A stretch of 64,000 bases of DNA. It comes from Sphingobium sp. Z007. Its GTDB lineage: Bacteria; Pseudomonadota; Alphaproteobacteria; Sphingomonadales; Sphingomonadaceae. This document shows positions 27,913 through 35,412 of this stretch, piece by piece. The translations under genes were made by a program, and so were the position numbers. The stretch spans positions 372,001-436,000 of the forward strand of contig NZ_FBXK01000005.1 in NCBI RefSeq assembly GCF_900013425.1. Direction: 5' to 3'. The stretch's first letter is position 1; every line of letters starts with the position of its first letter. A model generated the notes under the pieces. That model searched no databases. It worked only from the letters and a program-made list of their open reading frames with translations, and was not told where the DNA came from.

Positions 27913-28502
27913 ACGCGGAACCCGACGATTTCCTGCGCGCGGTGGAGGCGGCGCTGTTCGTGGCCGAAACGCCGCTGACGCCAGCCGAAATCAAGCTGCA
28001 TGTCGGGGAGGGCGGTAATCTTCCCTTGGCGCTCGGCGCGCTGGCCGATCATTATGCCGGGCGCGGGATCAACCTGGTCGAACGGGGCGGGCGCTGGCAT
28101 TTCCAGACCGCGCCGGACCTGGCCCATATCCTGCGCCGCGAAAAGGACGAGCCGCGCAAATTGTCGCGCGCGGCGATGGAGACGCTGGCGATCATCGCCT
28201 ATCACGAGCCGGTGAGCCGCGCGGAGATCGAGGCGATTCGAGGCGTCCAGGTGGCCAAGGGCACGCTCGACGTGCTGATGGAGGCGGGCTGGGTCCGCCC
28301 CGCCGGACGGCGCGAGGTGCCGGGTCGGCCGCTCATCTATGCGACGACCGTAGATTTTCTGTCACATTTCGGGCTTAGCAGCCGTCGAGACCTTCCGGGC
28401 GTGGACGATCTGCGCGCCGCGGGCCTGCTCGATCCAGTCGATTTGGCGCTGGAGGGTCTGGGCGGCCAATCCGTTGTGGAAAATGATGAGGAAGACGCCT
28501 AG
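27909..28502 (+). CDS. scpB: Segregation and condensation protein B
   Basis: Winged-helix partner of ScpA in the SMC condensin. Two winged-helix repeats are visible, with ALFVAETPLTPAEIK near the start and AMETLAIIAYHEPVSRAEIEAIRGVQ in the second (the classic ScpB signature). The last 20 residues are acidic. Length 197 aa is typical. Coupled to scpA by a 4-bp overlap and followed after 28 bp by tatA. Confidence 0.93.
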   Translation: MNAEPDDFLRAVEAALFVAETPLTPAEIKLHVGEGGNLPLALGALADHYAGRGINLVERGGRWHFQTAPDLAHILRREKDEPRKLSRAAMETLAIIAYHEPVSRAEIEAIRGVQVAKGTLDVLMEAGWVRPAGRREVPGRPLIYATTVDFLSHFGLSSRRDLPGVDDLRAAGLLDPVDLALEGLGGQSVVENDEEDA

Positions 28503-28530
28503 ATAGGCCTTCTACTTGGAGTATTGAAAA

Positions 28531-28779
28531 ATGGGTTCCTTTTCGCTGATGCACTGGGTCATCGTGCTCCTGGTCGTCATGCTGCTGTTCGGCGGCGGAC
28601 GGATTTCCGGCCTGATGGGTGACGTTGCCAAGGGCATCAAGAGCTTCAAGAAGGGCATGGCCGACGATAGCGACGATGATGTGACGCCCGCCAAGCCCGC
28701 AACGCGCCTGGAAGGGCATCGCGTGCCTGAACAGGATGCGCCGACGCCCAGCGCGACCGAAGAAAAGACCAAGGCCTGA
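28531..28779 (+). CDS. tatA: Sec-independent translocase TatA
   Basis: Pore-forming subunit of the twin-arginine translocase, which exports folded proteins. Short membrane helix ([25 protein letters not shown]), then the amphipathic helix with [12 protein letters not shown] and an acidic, disordered tail; 82 aa. TatA, tatB and tatC follow in order, so a full export system is encoded here. Confidence 0.94.
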   Translation: MGSFSLMHWVIVLLVVMLLFGGGRISGLMGDVAKGIKSFKKGMADDSDDDVTPAKPATRLEGHRVPEQDAPTPSATEEKTKA

Positions 28780-28806
28780 TCCTCTAGCGCAGGCCGGTAG
28801 TCCCGC

Positions 28807-29256
28807 ATGTTTGGTATCGATTCGTCCGAATTTCTGGTGATCGTGATCATCGCCGTGATCGTGATCGGGCCGAAGGATCTGCCGCGCGCCTTGTACAAGG
28901 TGGGGCAGATCGTCGGCAAGGCGCAGGGCATGGCCCGCCATTTCCGCACCGGCATCGACGCCATGGTGCGCGAAGTGGAGCTGGAAGAGCTGGAAAAGAA
29001 ATGGGCCGCGCAGAACAAGCGGATCATGGACGAGCATCCGCCCGAAGTCGCTGCGACAGACGCACTGCCGGCGCCGGGCGACTCCGCGGGATCCGAAGGC
29101 AACCCGCCCTATGTGGCCGAAGCGCCGACGGAAAAGCCGGCTTTCGTCGCGCAATCCGCCCCGGTCGCGCCCCCGGCGGCGGACGGCCCGCCCTATGTCG
29201 CGGAGGCATCGGCCGAGCCTGTCGCCCAGCCGCACAAGGGTGACGCACCGGCATGA
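28807..29256 (+). CDS. tatB: Sec-independent translocase TatB
   Basis: TatB forms the twin-arginine signal receptor with TatC. The N-terminal helix has the TatB pattern [29 protein letters not shown], including the Glu in SSEF and the GPKDLP turn. An amphipathic helix and a long Pro/Ala-rich tail carrying two copies of PPYVAEA follow; 149 aa. Its stop overlaps the tatC start (ATGA). Confidence 0.94.
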   Translation: MFGIDSSEFLVIVIIAVIVIGPKDLPRALYKVGQIVGKAQGMARHFRTGIDAMVREVELEELEKKWAAQNKRIMDEHPPEVAATDALPAPGDSAGSEGNPPYVAEAPTEKPAFVAQSAPVAPPAADGPPYVAEASAEPVAQPHKGDAPA

Positions 29257-30032
29257 TCGGGGATATCGACGACAGCAAGGCGCCCTTGCTCGACCATCTG
29301 ATCGAGCTGCGCGGCCGTCTGCTCAAATGCGTTTATGCGCTGGTGGCGACCGGCGCGCTCTGCTTCTATTTTTCCGAACAGCTGTTCACGATCCTGGTCC
29401 ATCCACTCAAGGAAGCGTTCGGCGATGGCGGCGGCAAGCTGGTCTATACCAAGCTGTACGAAGCCTTTTTCGTGCAGGTGAAGATCGCCTTTTTCGGGGC
29501 TTTCTGTCTGTCCTTCCCGATCATCGCCAACCAACTCTGGGCCTTCGTCGCGCCGGGCCTCTATGCCAAGGAAAAAAAGGCGCTGCTGCCCTTCATCCTG
29601 GCGACGCCCTTCCTCTTCGCGCTGGGCGCGAGCCTCGCCTATTTCGTGGTGATGCCGATGGCGTTCCACTTCTTCCTGGAGTTTCAGGGCAATAGTAGCG
29701 GCTTGCAGGTCGAGGCGTTGCCCAGTGCGGACGCCTATCTCGGCCTTGTCATGCAATTCATCCTCGCCTTCGGCATCAGCTTCCTGATGCCGGTGCTGCT
29801 AATGCTGCTCAACCGCGCCGGCTTCGTCACGCGGGCGCAACTGATCGGGATGCGGCGTTATATGATCGTCGCCGCCTTCATCCTGGCGGCGGTGCTGACC
29901 CCGCCCGACGTGGTGTCGCAACTGATGCTCGCGATCCCGCTGCTGCTGCTCTACGAAATCACCATCATTGCGATCTGGTTCACCGATCGCAGGGCCGCCA
30001 AGCAAGAGGCGGCGGAAGAGGCTTCGGCGTAA
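29253..30032 (+). CDS. tatC: Sec-independent translocase TatC
   Basis: Six-helix core of the twin-arginine translocase and primary receptor for RR signal peptides. The conserved N-terminus [15 protein letters not shown] and later [21 protein letters not shown] and a final LTPPDVVSQ segment are all present. 259 aa is normal. Last gene of the argS-to-tatC run; an imperfect hairpin without a T-run follows at 30056-30090. Confidence 0.95.
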   Translation: MIGDIDDSKAPLLDHLIELRGRLLKCVYALVATGALCFYFSEQLFTILVHPLKEAFGDGGGKLVYTKLYEAFFVQVKIAFFGAFCLSFPIIANQLWAFVAPGLYAKEKKALLPFILATPFLFALGASLAYFVVMPMAFHFFLEFQGNSSGLQVEALPSADAYLGLVMQFILAFGISFLMPVLLMLLNRAGFVTRAQLIGMRRYMIVAAFILAAVLTPPDVVSQLMLAIPLLLLYEITIIAIWFTDRRAAKQEAAEEASA

Positions 30033-30406
30033 ACAGGCGATGAGTTTGCTTGGTGGCAATGCGGGATGGTTTTCTGCCATTCCGCTTTGCACCTGACGTC
30101 ATTTTAACAACGACGAAAAAATCCCGTCACCCCCGCGACCCGAAGGGCGGCCGTAGGCCAACGCTGGTCTCGCGCGCGAGCACGCAGCGGTCGAAATGAG
30201 CGCTTACCCACACGTAGCGCGCCGTCGCCTAAGAACCTCAGCCTTCGCTAGGGTGACTGCTATTGGGCAAGCCGGAATGGCCGCCGCATGTCCGCTTCTG
30301 GTCGAAGCCTACAGCGTCCTTCTTCGCTGCGCAAAAAAAAGGCCCGCCGTTTGACGGGCGGGCCATGCTAGGGAGCGGGGTAGAAAACTGAAAGTCTGCG
30401 CGACCC
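30033..30406. other. Gene-free stretch after tatC
   Basis: No coding region is convincing here. It holds an imperfect 14-bp hairpin (30056-30069 with 30077-30090) just after tatC, and an element of about 130 bp whose ends are degenerate inverted copies (GTCACCC..GCGA near 30126, reversed near 30256). The entericidin terminator lies at 30333-30364. No tRNA cloverleaf or tRNA T-loop was found. Confidence 0.6.
30333..30364 (-). terminator. Rho-independent terminator of the entericidin gene
   Basis: On the minus strand, stem GGCCCGCC/GGCGGGCC (8 bp, further G-C at the loop) is followed by eight T. It lies 43 bp downstream of the entericidin stop codon. Confidence 0.9.
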
Positions 30407-30535
30407 TTAGTTCGCGGTCTTTTCCACGGCCTTGCCGGCGCTCTGCACGTCGCGGCCTGCGCCCTCGACCGTGTTGCACGCAGCAACCATCAGCGATCCG
30501 GTGAGCAGCACGGCGGCTAGAATTTTCTTGGTCAT
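30407..30535 (-). CDS. Entericidin-family small lipoprotein
   Basis: A 42-residue lipoprotein of the entericidin A/B (EcnA/EcnB) type. The signal MTKKILAAVLLTGSLMVAAC ends in lipobox VAAC (C20), and the mature peptide NTVEGAGRDVQSAGKAVEKT shows the entericidin pattern. A good ribosome site (GAGGAG, 8 bp from the ATG) and a downstream terminator frame the gene, so it is a single-gene transcript. In enteric bacteria EcnB is linked to stationary-phase lysis and EcnA counters it. Solo copies in alphaproteobacteria are more often small envelope-stress lipoproteins. It is easily missed because of its size. Confidence 0.9.
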   Translation of the reverse strand: MTKKILAAVLLTGSLMVAACNTVEGAGRDVQSAGKAVEKTAN

Positions 30536-30669
30536 CGGAAATCTCCTCGTCAAAATCTGTGACCGGATGGCGGCGCCATCGCAGTGACGAAGGAAGAACC
30601 CGCGCTGCGCGCATACGTTCCGCAGCCGAAAAGAATAAAGATTTCAACCGGAAAAGCCCGAAAAAAGCT

Positions 30670-30715
30670 GAGCCCGGAACGCGTCGGGGGGGAGACGTTC
30701 CGGGCTCATATTTTT
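30670..30715. terminator. Bidirectional terminator-like hairpin
   Basis: Perfect 12-bp stem GAGCCCGGAACG / CGTTCCGGGCTC (30670-30681 and 30696-30707) with a 14-base G-rich loop (C-rich on the minus strand). T-runs follow on both strands (ATATTTTTTT on plus, AGCTTTTTT on minus). No gene ends nearby on either strand, which suggests an unannotated short transcript. Confidence 0.8.
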
Positions 30716-30760
30716 TTGGATAGCAAGAGCGGGGGGCAAAAGATTTGCTATCCGAAATAT
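30670..30760 (-). ncRNA. Candidate small RNA with two C-rich hairpin loops
   Basis: Read on the minus strand there are two successive hairpins, GGATAGCAA/TTGCTATCC (30718-30726 with 30744-30752) and the 12-bp terminator stem, each exposing a run of six or seven C in its loop, then a T-run. Small RNAs with C-rich loops that pair with Shine-Dalgarno sequences are known in alphaproteobacteria. I see no strong promoter, so this is a hypothesis from structure only. Confidence 0.35.
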
Positions 30761-30893
30761 AAAACCCATAACATCGCGGATCGGTTCCCGCCGATGCCGA
30801 AAAAGCCTATTTTTAATCTGCTTTTTTTCCAGCCACTTCGATGGTCATCGCAATATTAACCGCTAAAACCGCCGCCGGGGACATAGGTGCGTC

Positions 30894-31868
30894 TCAGATG
30901 AGCGGACGGCCGCTGTTACGATATTCCGGTCGGATGGTGGATTCCGGCAGGCCATCGTTGGCGGACGACGGGGGCGGGGGCGCGGGCGTCCAGCCGGCGC
31001 GCGGTGCGATCGGCGTGGCAGGCGGTGTGGGCGTTGCGTAGGGAGTAGCCAGCATCTCGACAGGCTGTGCCGGGCGCGCAGGCCAGCTGCTGCGTGCTGG
31101 CCCCGAAATGGTCTCGCGTCCTAGATAAGGGTCGGAGAAGGCCGCGGGCGTGCCGTTGAAACCGGGATTGCGATAAAAGATATGCGCGCCGATCACAGCC
31201 ACCGCCTGCAGGCTGGACGACCATAGGGGGCGCACCGCCAGCGTATGATAATGGGTGGCGAGGCCGACCGGCGCGTAAACATTCCCGGCCAGTGCATCCT
31301 GCGCCACGCGCCGCGCCCGGACCCAGGCGGCGGCGGCGGGCACCCGCGCCATTGCACCGTCGCAACTGAAGGTGAACTGGCATTTATAGTCGGTGCGTTC
31401 CGACCCCTGATAGACGACGCCGCAGACCGTATTGGGCCAGAGCGGGCTGCGCACCCGGTTGAGCACCACCTGCGCCACTGCGCGCTGGCCATCGTCCGGT
31501 TCGTTGGCGGCTTCATAATAGATGGCGGATGTCAGGCAATTGAGCGCACGATAGCTGTCGAGGCCGGTCATCCCGCGAAAGACCATGGCGGGCGCGGCCT
31601 TCACTTCGTCCAGGCCCAGCACATGCTCGCTCTGCACCGTGGCGACGCCAGGCACCGGATCGAACGCCCCTTGCGCATAGAAGAAGGCGGAGCCGGGGAA
31701 GTTCGCGCCCGAATCTTCGGCTGGGTCGGCGAGGGACCGGCCCTGTTCGCCATCGAGCATGTCGAGCGGCGCGGCAGTGATGAGGCGCGGGGCGACGAGC
31801 AGCACCAGCGCGATCAGGGCGATCGCGCCATGTCCCTGCCATCCCCGCATCTGTGCAAAAAGCCGCAT
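30894..31868 (-). CDS. SleB-like cell wall hydrolase
   Basis: Predicted envelope-located hydrolase of the SleB (Hydrolase_2) family, lytic transglycosylase-like enzymes of peptidoglycan. One membrane helix or signal anchor lies at about 12-33 (AIALIALVLLVAPRLITA). The SleB core is LTSAIYYEAANEPDDGQRAVAQVVLNRVRSPLWPNTVCGVVYQG, including the catalytic-type Glu of YYEA, with Cys pairs typical of export. A Pro/Ala-rich tail closes the protein. I start at 31868 (MRLFAQMRG; 324 aa); an upstream in-frame ATG at 31946 would add 26 atypical residues and cover an operator-like palindrome. Confidence 0.82.
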   Translation of the reverse strand: MRLFAQMRGWQGHGAIALIALVLLVAPRLITAAPLDMLDGEQGRSLADPAEDSGANFPGSAFFYAQGAFDPVPGVATVQSEHVLGLDEVKAAPAMVFRGMTGLDSYRALNCLTSAIYYEAANEPDDGQRAVAQVVLNRVRSPLWPNTVCGVVYQGSERTDYKCQFTFSCDGAMARVPAAAAWVRARRVAQDALAGNVYAPVGLATHYHTLAVRPLWSSSLQAVAVIGAHIFYRNPGFNGTPAAFSDPYLGRETISGPARSSWPARPAQPVEMLATPYATPTPPATPIAPRAGWTPAPPPPSSANDGLPESTIRPEYRNSGRPLI

Positions 31869-31914
31869 GCCAAACCCTGTCGGTACGCGACCCCATGTCG
31901 CGCAGCTCGCCCTT

Positions 31915-31933
31915 AGCGTAATTTGCTTACGCT
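31915..31933. promoter_or_regulatory. Operator-like palindrome upstream of the SleB-like gene
   Basis: AGCGTAA, TTTGC, TTACGCT: perfect 7-bp inverted repeat with a 5-base centre, in the 217-bp gap between the divergent SleB-like and cysK genes, 47 bp before the chosen hydrolase start. A dimeric regulator site is likely, but no regulator is identified. Confidence 0.4.
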
Positions 31934-31981
31934 TTCCCCTGCGCATTTGGCCTGTGCCGCGATGGGACGCCGGAGGGTGAA

Positions 31982-32011
31982 AAGATTAACCGGGCAAAGA
32001 TTAACAGGGCG
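31982..32011. promoter_or_regulatory. Tandem 15-bp direct repeat in the SleB-cysK divergent promoter region
   Basis: AAAGATTAACCGGGC followed at once by AAAGATTAACAGGGC (14 of 15 identical). The TTAAC halves resemble CtrA half-sites but the spacing (11 bp between TTAA units) does not match the usual N7. Probable regulator-binding repeat upstream of cysK. Confidence 0.4.
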
Positions 32012-32085
32012 ATGAAATGGCCGCTTTCTTGGCCTCATCATTCCCTTGCTTGGCAAAGTCGCGTCCGCTCCGCTATGCGGGTGTC

Positions 32086-33081
32086 ATGCTGCTTCAACCC
32101 AATAGCCTCGCCCTCATCGGCAATACGCCGATGGTGCGTCTCGCCGGCCCTTCGCAAGAGACGGGCTGCGACATTTTCGCCAAGTGCGAATTCGCCAATC
32201 CTGGCGCCTCGGTCAAGGACCGGGCGGCGCTGTTCATCGTCAACGATGCCGAGGAAAAGGGGCTGCTCCAGCCCGGCGGCACCATTGTCGAGGGGACGGC
32301 GGGCAATACCGGCATCGGCCTGGCGCTGGTCGCCAATGCCAAGGGCTATAAGACGATCATCGTCATGCCCGAAACGCAGAGCCGCGAAAAGATGGATACG
32401 TTGCGCGCGCTGGGGGCGGAACTGGTGACGGTGCCCGCCGCGCCTTATTCCAACCCTGGCCATTTCGTCCATACCTCCCGCCGCCTGGCGGAGGAGACGG
32501 AAGGCGCGATCTGGGCCAATCAGTTCGACAATATCGCCAACCGCAAGGCGCATATCGTCGGCACGGCGGAAGAGATCTGGACCCAGATGGACGGCCGGAT
32601 CGACGGCTTCACCTGCGCGGCCGGCACGGGCGGCACGATCGCCGGCGTCGGCCTGGGCCTTAAGGCCAAGGATGAGACTATCACCATCGCGCTGAGCGAT
32701 CCGCACGGCGCGGCGCTCTACAGCTATTACGCGACCGGCGAATTGAAGGCCGAAGGCTCTTCGGTGGCAGAGGGCATCGGCCAGGGGCGCATCACCGCCA
32801 ATCTGGAAGGCGCGCCGATCGACACCCAGTTCCGCATTTCCGACGCGGACGGCATGGAGTGGGTCCGCCGCTTGCTGAGCGAGGAGGGGCTGTGCCTGGG
32901 CCTGTCGTCGGGCATCAATGTCGCGGGTGCGGTGGCGCTGGCGCGGCAATTGGGGCCAGGCAAACGGATCGCGACGATCCTGTGTGATACGGGCTTTCGC
33001 TATCTCTCGACCCTCTACAACCGTGAGTGGCTGGAATCTAAGGGCTTGACCGTCTTCCCCTGGCTCGCGCAGACTGCATGA
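32086..33081 (+). CDS. cysK: Cysteine synthase A (O-acetylserine sulfhydrylase)
   Basis: PLP enzyme that makes cysteine from O-acetylserine and sulfide. The PLP lysine is K44 (NPGASVKDRAA), the substrate loop is EGTAGNTGIG, and the phosphate-binding loop is CAAGTGGTIAG. The start at 32086 (MLLQPNSLALIGNTPMV) matches the family beginning; an in-frame ATG 23 codons upstream does not. 331 aa. Its stop overlaps the next gene (ATGA). Cystathionine beta-synthase-type relatives are possible, but the length and lack of CBS domains favour CysK. Confidence 0.92.
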   Translation: MLLQPNSLALIGNTPMVRLAGPSQETGCDIFAKCEFANPGASVKDRAALFIVNDAEEKGLLQPGGTIVEGTAGNTGIGLALVANAKGYKTIIVMPETQSREKMDTLRALGAELVTVPAAPYSNPGHFVHTSRRLAEETEGAIWANQFDNIANRKAHIVGTAEEIWTQMDGRIDGFTCAAGTGGTIAGVGLGLKAKDETITIALSDPHGAALYSYYATGELKAEGSSVAEGIGQGRITANLEGAPIDTQFRISDADGMEWVRRLLSEEGLCLGLSSGINVAGAVALARQLGPGKRIATILCDTGFRYLSTLYNREWLESKGLTVFPWLAQTA

Positions 33082-33434
33082 ACGCCGACACGGGTCGCGG
33101 CGAAGAGGTCCAGAGCGTCACCATGGCTGAAACACCCCGCCGACAGGAAGGGTTGCAGCGCGTCCAGATCGGCTTGACCGGTCTGGCGGGTGTGGTGCTG
33201 TTGGTGGGGCTGGCCAATATCGTCATCGAAAAGGCGCGGATGGACGACGCCGCGCTGCCGCCGCCGGTGGTGCCGACGCTCAGCGCCAGCGGCAATGCCG
33301 TGTCGCCGCGCGATCCGCTGGCCGAACTGGGCGTGCAGCCCGCGCCGGAACAGGCCCCGATCGTGCCCGACCTGCAACCCGATCCCAATATCCGCAAGCC
33401 CATGGACCGCGACTCCACGCAGCAGCAGCGCTGA
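33078..33434 (+). CDS. Single-pass membrane protein of unknown function
   Basis: No family recognised. A cytoplasmic N-terminus (about 1-30) is followed by one helix (IGLTGLAGVVLLVGLANIVI, about 31-50) and a Pro-rich periplasmic tail (PLAELGVQPAPEQAPIVPDLQPDPN). 118 aa. It overlaps cysK by 4 bp and precedes the next membrane-protein gene by 29 bp, so it forms a small operon with both. Confidence 0.65.
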   Translation: MNADTGRGEEVQSVTMAETPRRQEGLQRVQIGLTGLAGVVLLVGLANIVIEKARMDDAALPPPVVPTLSASGNAVSPRDPLAELGVQPAPEQAPIVPDLQPDPNIRKPMDRDSTQQQR

Positions 33435-33463
33435 GTGATGCCGCCGGGCCAGGATCGCCGCCG

Positions 33464-34729
33464 ATGAAGGCGGGGCTGAACCGATTCCTGTGGCTCTGGT
33501 TGCCGCCGCTGGCGATTGTTCTGGCCGGTCTGTGGAGCGCCTGGTTGACGGGTCAGGCCGATCCCTGGGATTGGGCTTTGCCAACGGCGATAGTGCTGAC
33601 CGGGGCGGGCCTGCTGCTGGCGCGGCGCGGATGGGCGATACTGACATGGGTGGCGATGGGTGGCGTCGGGATGGCGCTGATCTTCTGCGCTTTCGCGGCG
33701 GGACGCGTGCCGGACGGGATGGCGGCGCTGGGGCTGGCGATGGTTGGGATGTTGGCGGCTTTCGGCGGGGCCATGCTGCGCCATTCCCCGTTCGCTTCGA
33801 GCGTAGTCGAGAAGCCTGGCGCTAACACTTCTCGACTACGCTCGAAGCGAACAGGCGTGGGTGTGATCTTCCTCATACTTGCCGCGCTGCTCCTCTGGCG
33901 CGGCCCCGCCCAACCGTTGCACCCAGTCCCGGACCGCCCGACGCTCGCTGTCATCACCGCGCTACCACTCTTCTGGAGCGAGTCGGGGCGACAGGACGCC
34001 CCCGTCGTCACGGTCCTGCGCACCCGCTTCACCGTCGTGCCGATGGACGACCCGGTTCAACTCAAACCATCGGGGGCAAAGCGGCTCCTGCTGGCCCAGC
34101 CACGCGCTATGACGCCCACGCAACTGGTCGCGATAGACGCCTGGGTGCGGGATGGTGGCACGGCGCTGGTAATGGCCGATCCGCTGCTGCGCTGGCCGTC
34201 GGACCTGCCGCTGGGCGATCGCCGCCGCGCGCCGTCCACCAGCCTGCTGGGGCCGCTGCTAGACCATTGGGGTTTCCACCCGTGCGCCATCATGAGCGAA
34301 GAAATCCGTTATTTTCCCCCCGACGGCACGCTCATCACCCTGACGGGTGCGCGCGGCTGCCCTACTGCGGAGAGAGACGGGATCGTGCAGCGCAAGCAGA
34401 TAGGGCATGGGGCGGCCTTGCTGGTGGGAGACGCCGATCCGATCGACGACCGGCTCTGGCTCGCCAATCCCGCCCATCCGCTCGATCCCCGCTATTGGGT
34501 GGCCGATACGCCTGCGCTCGTCGTCCGCTGGTTGGGCGGGGCATCCATCCCTGGCGACCGGCGCTGGATGCGCGACGCGCAGGATGTCACCCGCGCGCTC
34601 CGTTGGGCGCTTCTGGCCGGGACGATGTGGGCGATAGTGGGCGCGATGCTGCTCCGCCGGGGACGGCGTGGGGCCACGCCCGGAACAAAAGGAGAAGATG
34701 ACGAGGCCAAAGATAACAAATTCGGTTAG
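33464..34729 (+). CDS. Membrane protein with GldG/DUF4350-like soluble domain, containing an in-frame repeat
   Basis: Function unknown. Several N-terminal helices (about 9-110), a soluble alpha/beta part (about 155-360; PTLAVITALPLFW, AIDAWVRDGGTALVMADPLL) resembling the GldG/IFT52-like or DUF4350 domain, and one C-terminal helix (WALLAGTMWAIVGAMLL). The helix-rich part is interrupted at about residues 109-130 by a perfect 25-bp inverted repeat element translated in frame (SPFASSVVEK...TSRLRSKRTG). 421 aa. The downstream gene mraZ has its own promoter region. Confidence 0.65.
   Translation: MKAGLNRFLWLWLPPLAIVLAGLWSAWLTGQADPWDWALPTAIVLTGAGLLLARRGWAILTWVAMGGVGMALIFCAFAAGRVPDGMAALGLAMVGMLAAFGGAMLRHSPFASSVVEKPGANTSRLRSKRTGVGVIFLILAALLLWRGPAQPLHPVPDRPTLAVITALPLFWSESGRQDAPVVTVLRTRFTVVPMDDPVQLKPSGAKRLLLAQPRAMTPTQLVAIDAWVRDGGTALVMADPLLRWPSDLPLGDRRRAPSTSLLGPLLDHWGFHPCAIMSEEIRYFPPDGTLITLTGARGCPTAERDGIVQRKQIGHGAALLVGDADPIDDRLWLANPAHPLDPRYWVADTPALVVRWLGGASIPGDRRWMRDAQDVTRALRWALLAGTMWAIVGAMLLRRGRRGATPGTKGEDDEAKDNKFG
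33790..33852. repeat. Perfect 25-bp inverted repeat inside a coding sequence
   Basis: Arms 33790-33814 and 33828-33852 (GTTCGCTTCGAGCGTAGTCG... and its exact complement) with a 13-bp centre. This family differs from the CTTCGACAGGCTCAG elements. The 63 bp are a multiple of three and contain no stop in the gene's frame, so the reading frame survives. Confidence 0.95.
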
Positions 34730-34750
34730 TCCCGAATTTCACCGTCTTTT

Positions 34751-34791
34751 CCCATCGTCACCCATGCTTTCCCATTGCAGTGACCCCCCAT
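34751..34791. promoter_or_regulatory. Probable MraZ operator: CCCAT (TGGGN) direct repeats at 10-bp spacing
   Basis: CCCAT occurs at 34751, 34761 and 34771, exactly 10 bp apart, and again at 34787. On the other strand this reads TGGGA, AAGCA, TGGGT, GACGA, TGGGA: the pattern of TGGGN boxes with 5-bp spacers that MraZ binds in E. coli. It lies 124-164 bp upstream of the mraZ GTG, in the dcw promoter region. Confidence 0.75.
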
Positions 34792-34914
34792 GCTTGGTAG
34801 GTAATCCAGCATTGGGGTTCGTCAGGCTTTGTGCAGTCCTGAACGCTGGATGGTCTTTTCGTGATTCCGGCGACAGGCGGCCTGTGCCCCGAAAATAAGG
34901 GGCCAGTCGCCAGC

Positions 34915-35412
34915 GTGTCGGATGTCATTCTCTATACGGGCAACGCGTTCAGCGTCGCGGACGGCAAGGGCCGTTTCGTGCTGCCCCTTGAGATGCGCAA
35001 GCTAGTGACTCAGGCCAGCGGCGGGCAGAATCGCCTGTGCCTGTCGATCCACATGGACAATGGCTGCGCCACCGGCTTTGGCCTGTCGCACAAGCAGTTC
35101 CTGTTCGACGAGGTCGAGAAGCTGGAGCGTCAAGCCTATGAGGCCGGGCGCGATTTCAACGCCGATCTGGAACGCGAAAATCGCCTGGGCACGATCGAAG
35201 ACGTGAATTTCGACGATGCCGGTCGCTTCTTCCTGCACCCCGATATCAAGGATGAAGCCGGCATCACCGACGCGATCTTCTTCTATGGCGTTGGCCGTTA
35301 TTTTCAGGTCTGGAAGCCCGAAGCGTTGATCGAAAGCCCCGATCGCCCCGCCCTGATCCGCAACAAGGTGCGTCGCTGGATCGACGCGCGGGCGGAAGGG
35401 GTGGCCAAGTGA
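34915..35412 (+). CDS. mraZ: MraZ, transcriptional repressor of the dcw cluster
   Basis: DNA-binding protein with two SpoVT/AbrB-like (MraZ) domains that represses its own operon. Domain one is [25 protein letters not shown]; the second has the equivalent [18 protein letters not shown] choose the GTG at 34915 ([10 protein letters not shown]), which matches the usual family start, with AAGGGG upstream; the frame is open to 34861. 165 aa. First gene of the 18-gene division cluster, overlapping rsmH by 4 bp (GTGA). CCCAT repeats upstream are its likely operator. Confidence 0.9.
   Translation: MSDVILYTGNAFSVADGKGRFVLPLEMRKLVTQASGGQNRLCLSIHMDNGCATGFGLSHKQFLFDEVEKLERQAYEAGRDFNADLERENRLGTIEDVNFDDAGRFFLHPDIKDEAGITDAIFFYGVGRYFQVWKPEALIESPDRPALIRNKVRRWIDARAEGVAK

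Larger units (their letters stand above)
30536..30893. other. AT-rich gene-free stretch with two strong hairpins
   Basis: No convincing protein gene. This stretch, notably richer in A and T than its surroundings, holds the entericidin promoter region, a bidirectional terminator-like hairpin and a second hairpin (both listed separately), and poly-T runs around 30811-30838. It separates the divergent-looking entericidin leader from the 3' end of the SleB-like gene. Confidence 0.6.

Noticed and set aside
30041..30330. Possible tRNA or other structured RNA after tatC
   Set aside because: No T-loop, anticodon arm or acceptor pairing found; only an imperfect hairpin and degenerate repeat ends.
30584..30859. 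91-codon plus-strand open frame in the AT-rich gap
   Set aside because: It runs through hairpins and poly-T runs, has no ribosome site and no domain; better explained as non-coding structure.
31987..32005. CtrA-binding site from two TTAA units upstream of cysK
   Set aside because: Spacing is 11 bp rather than the expected 7, and the units belong to a tandem repeat.
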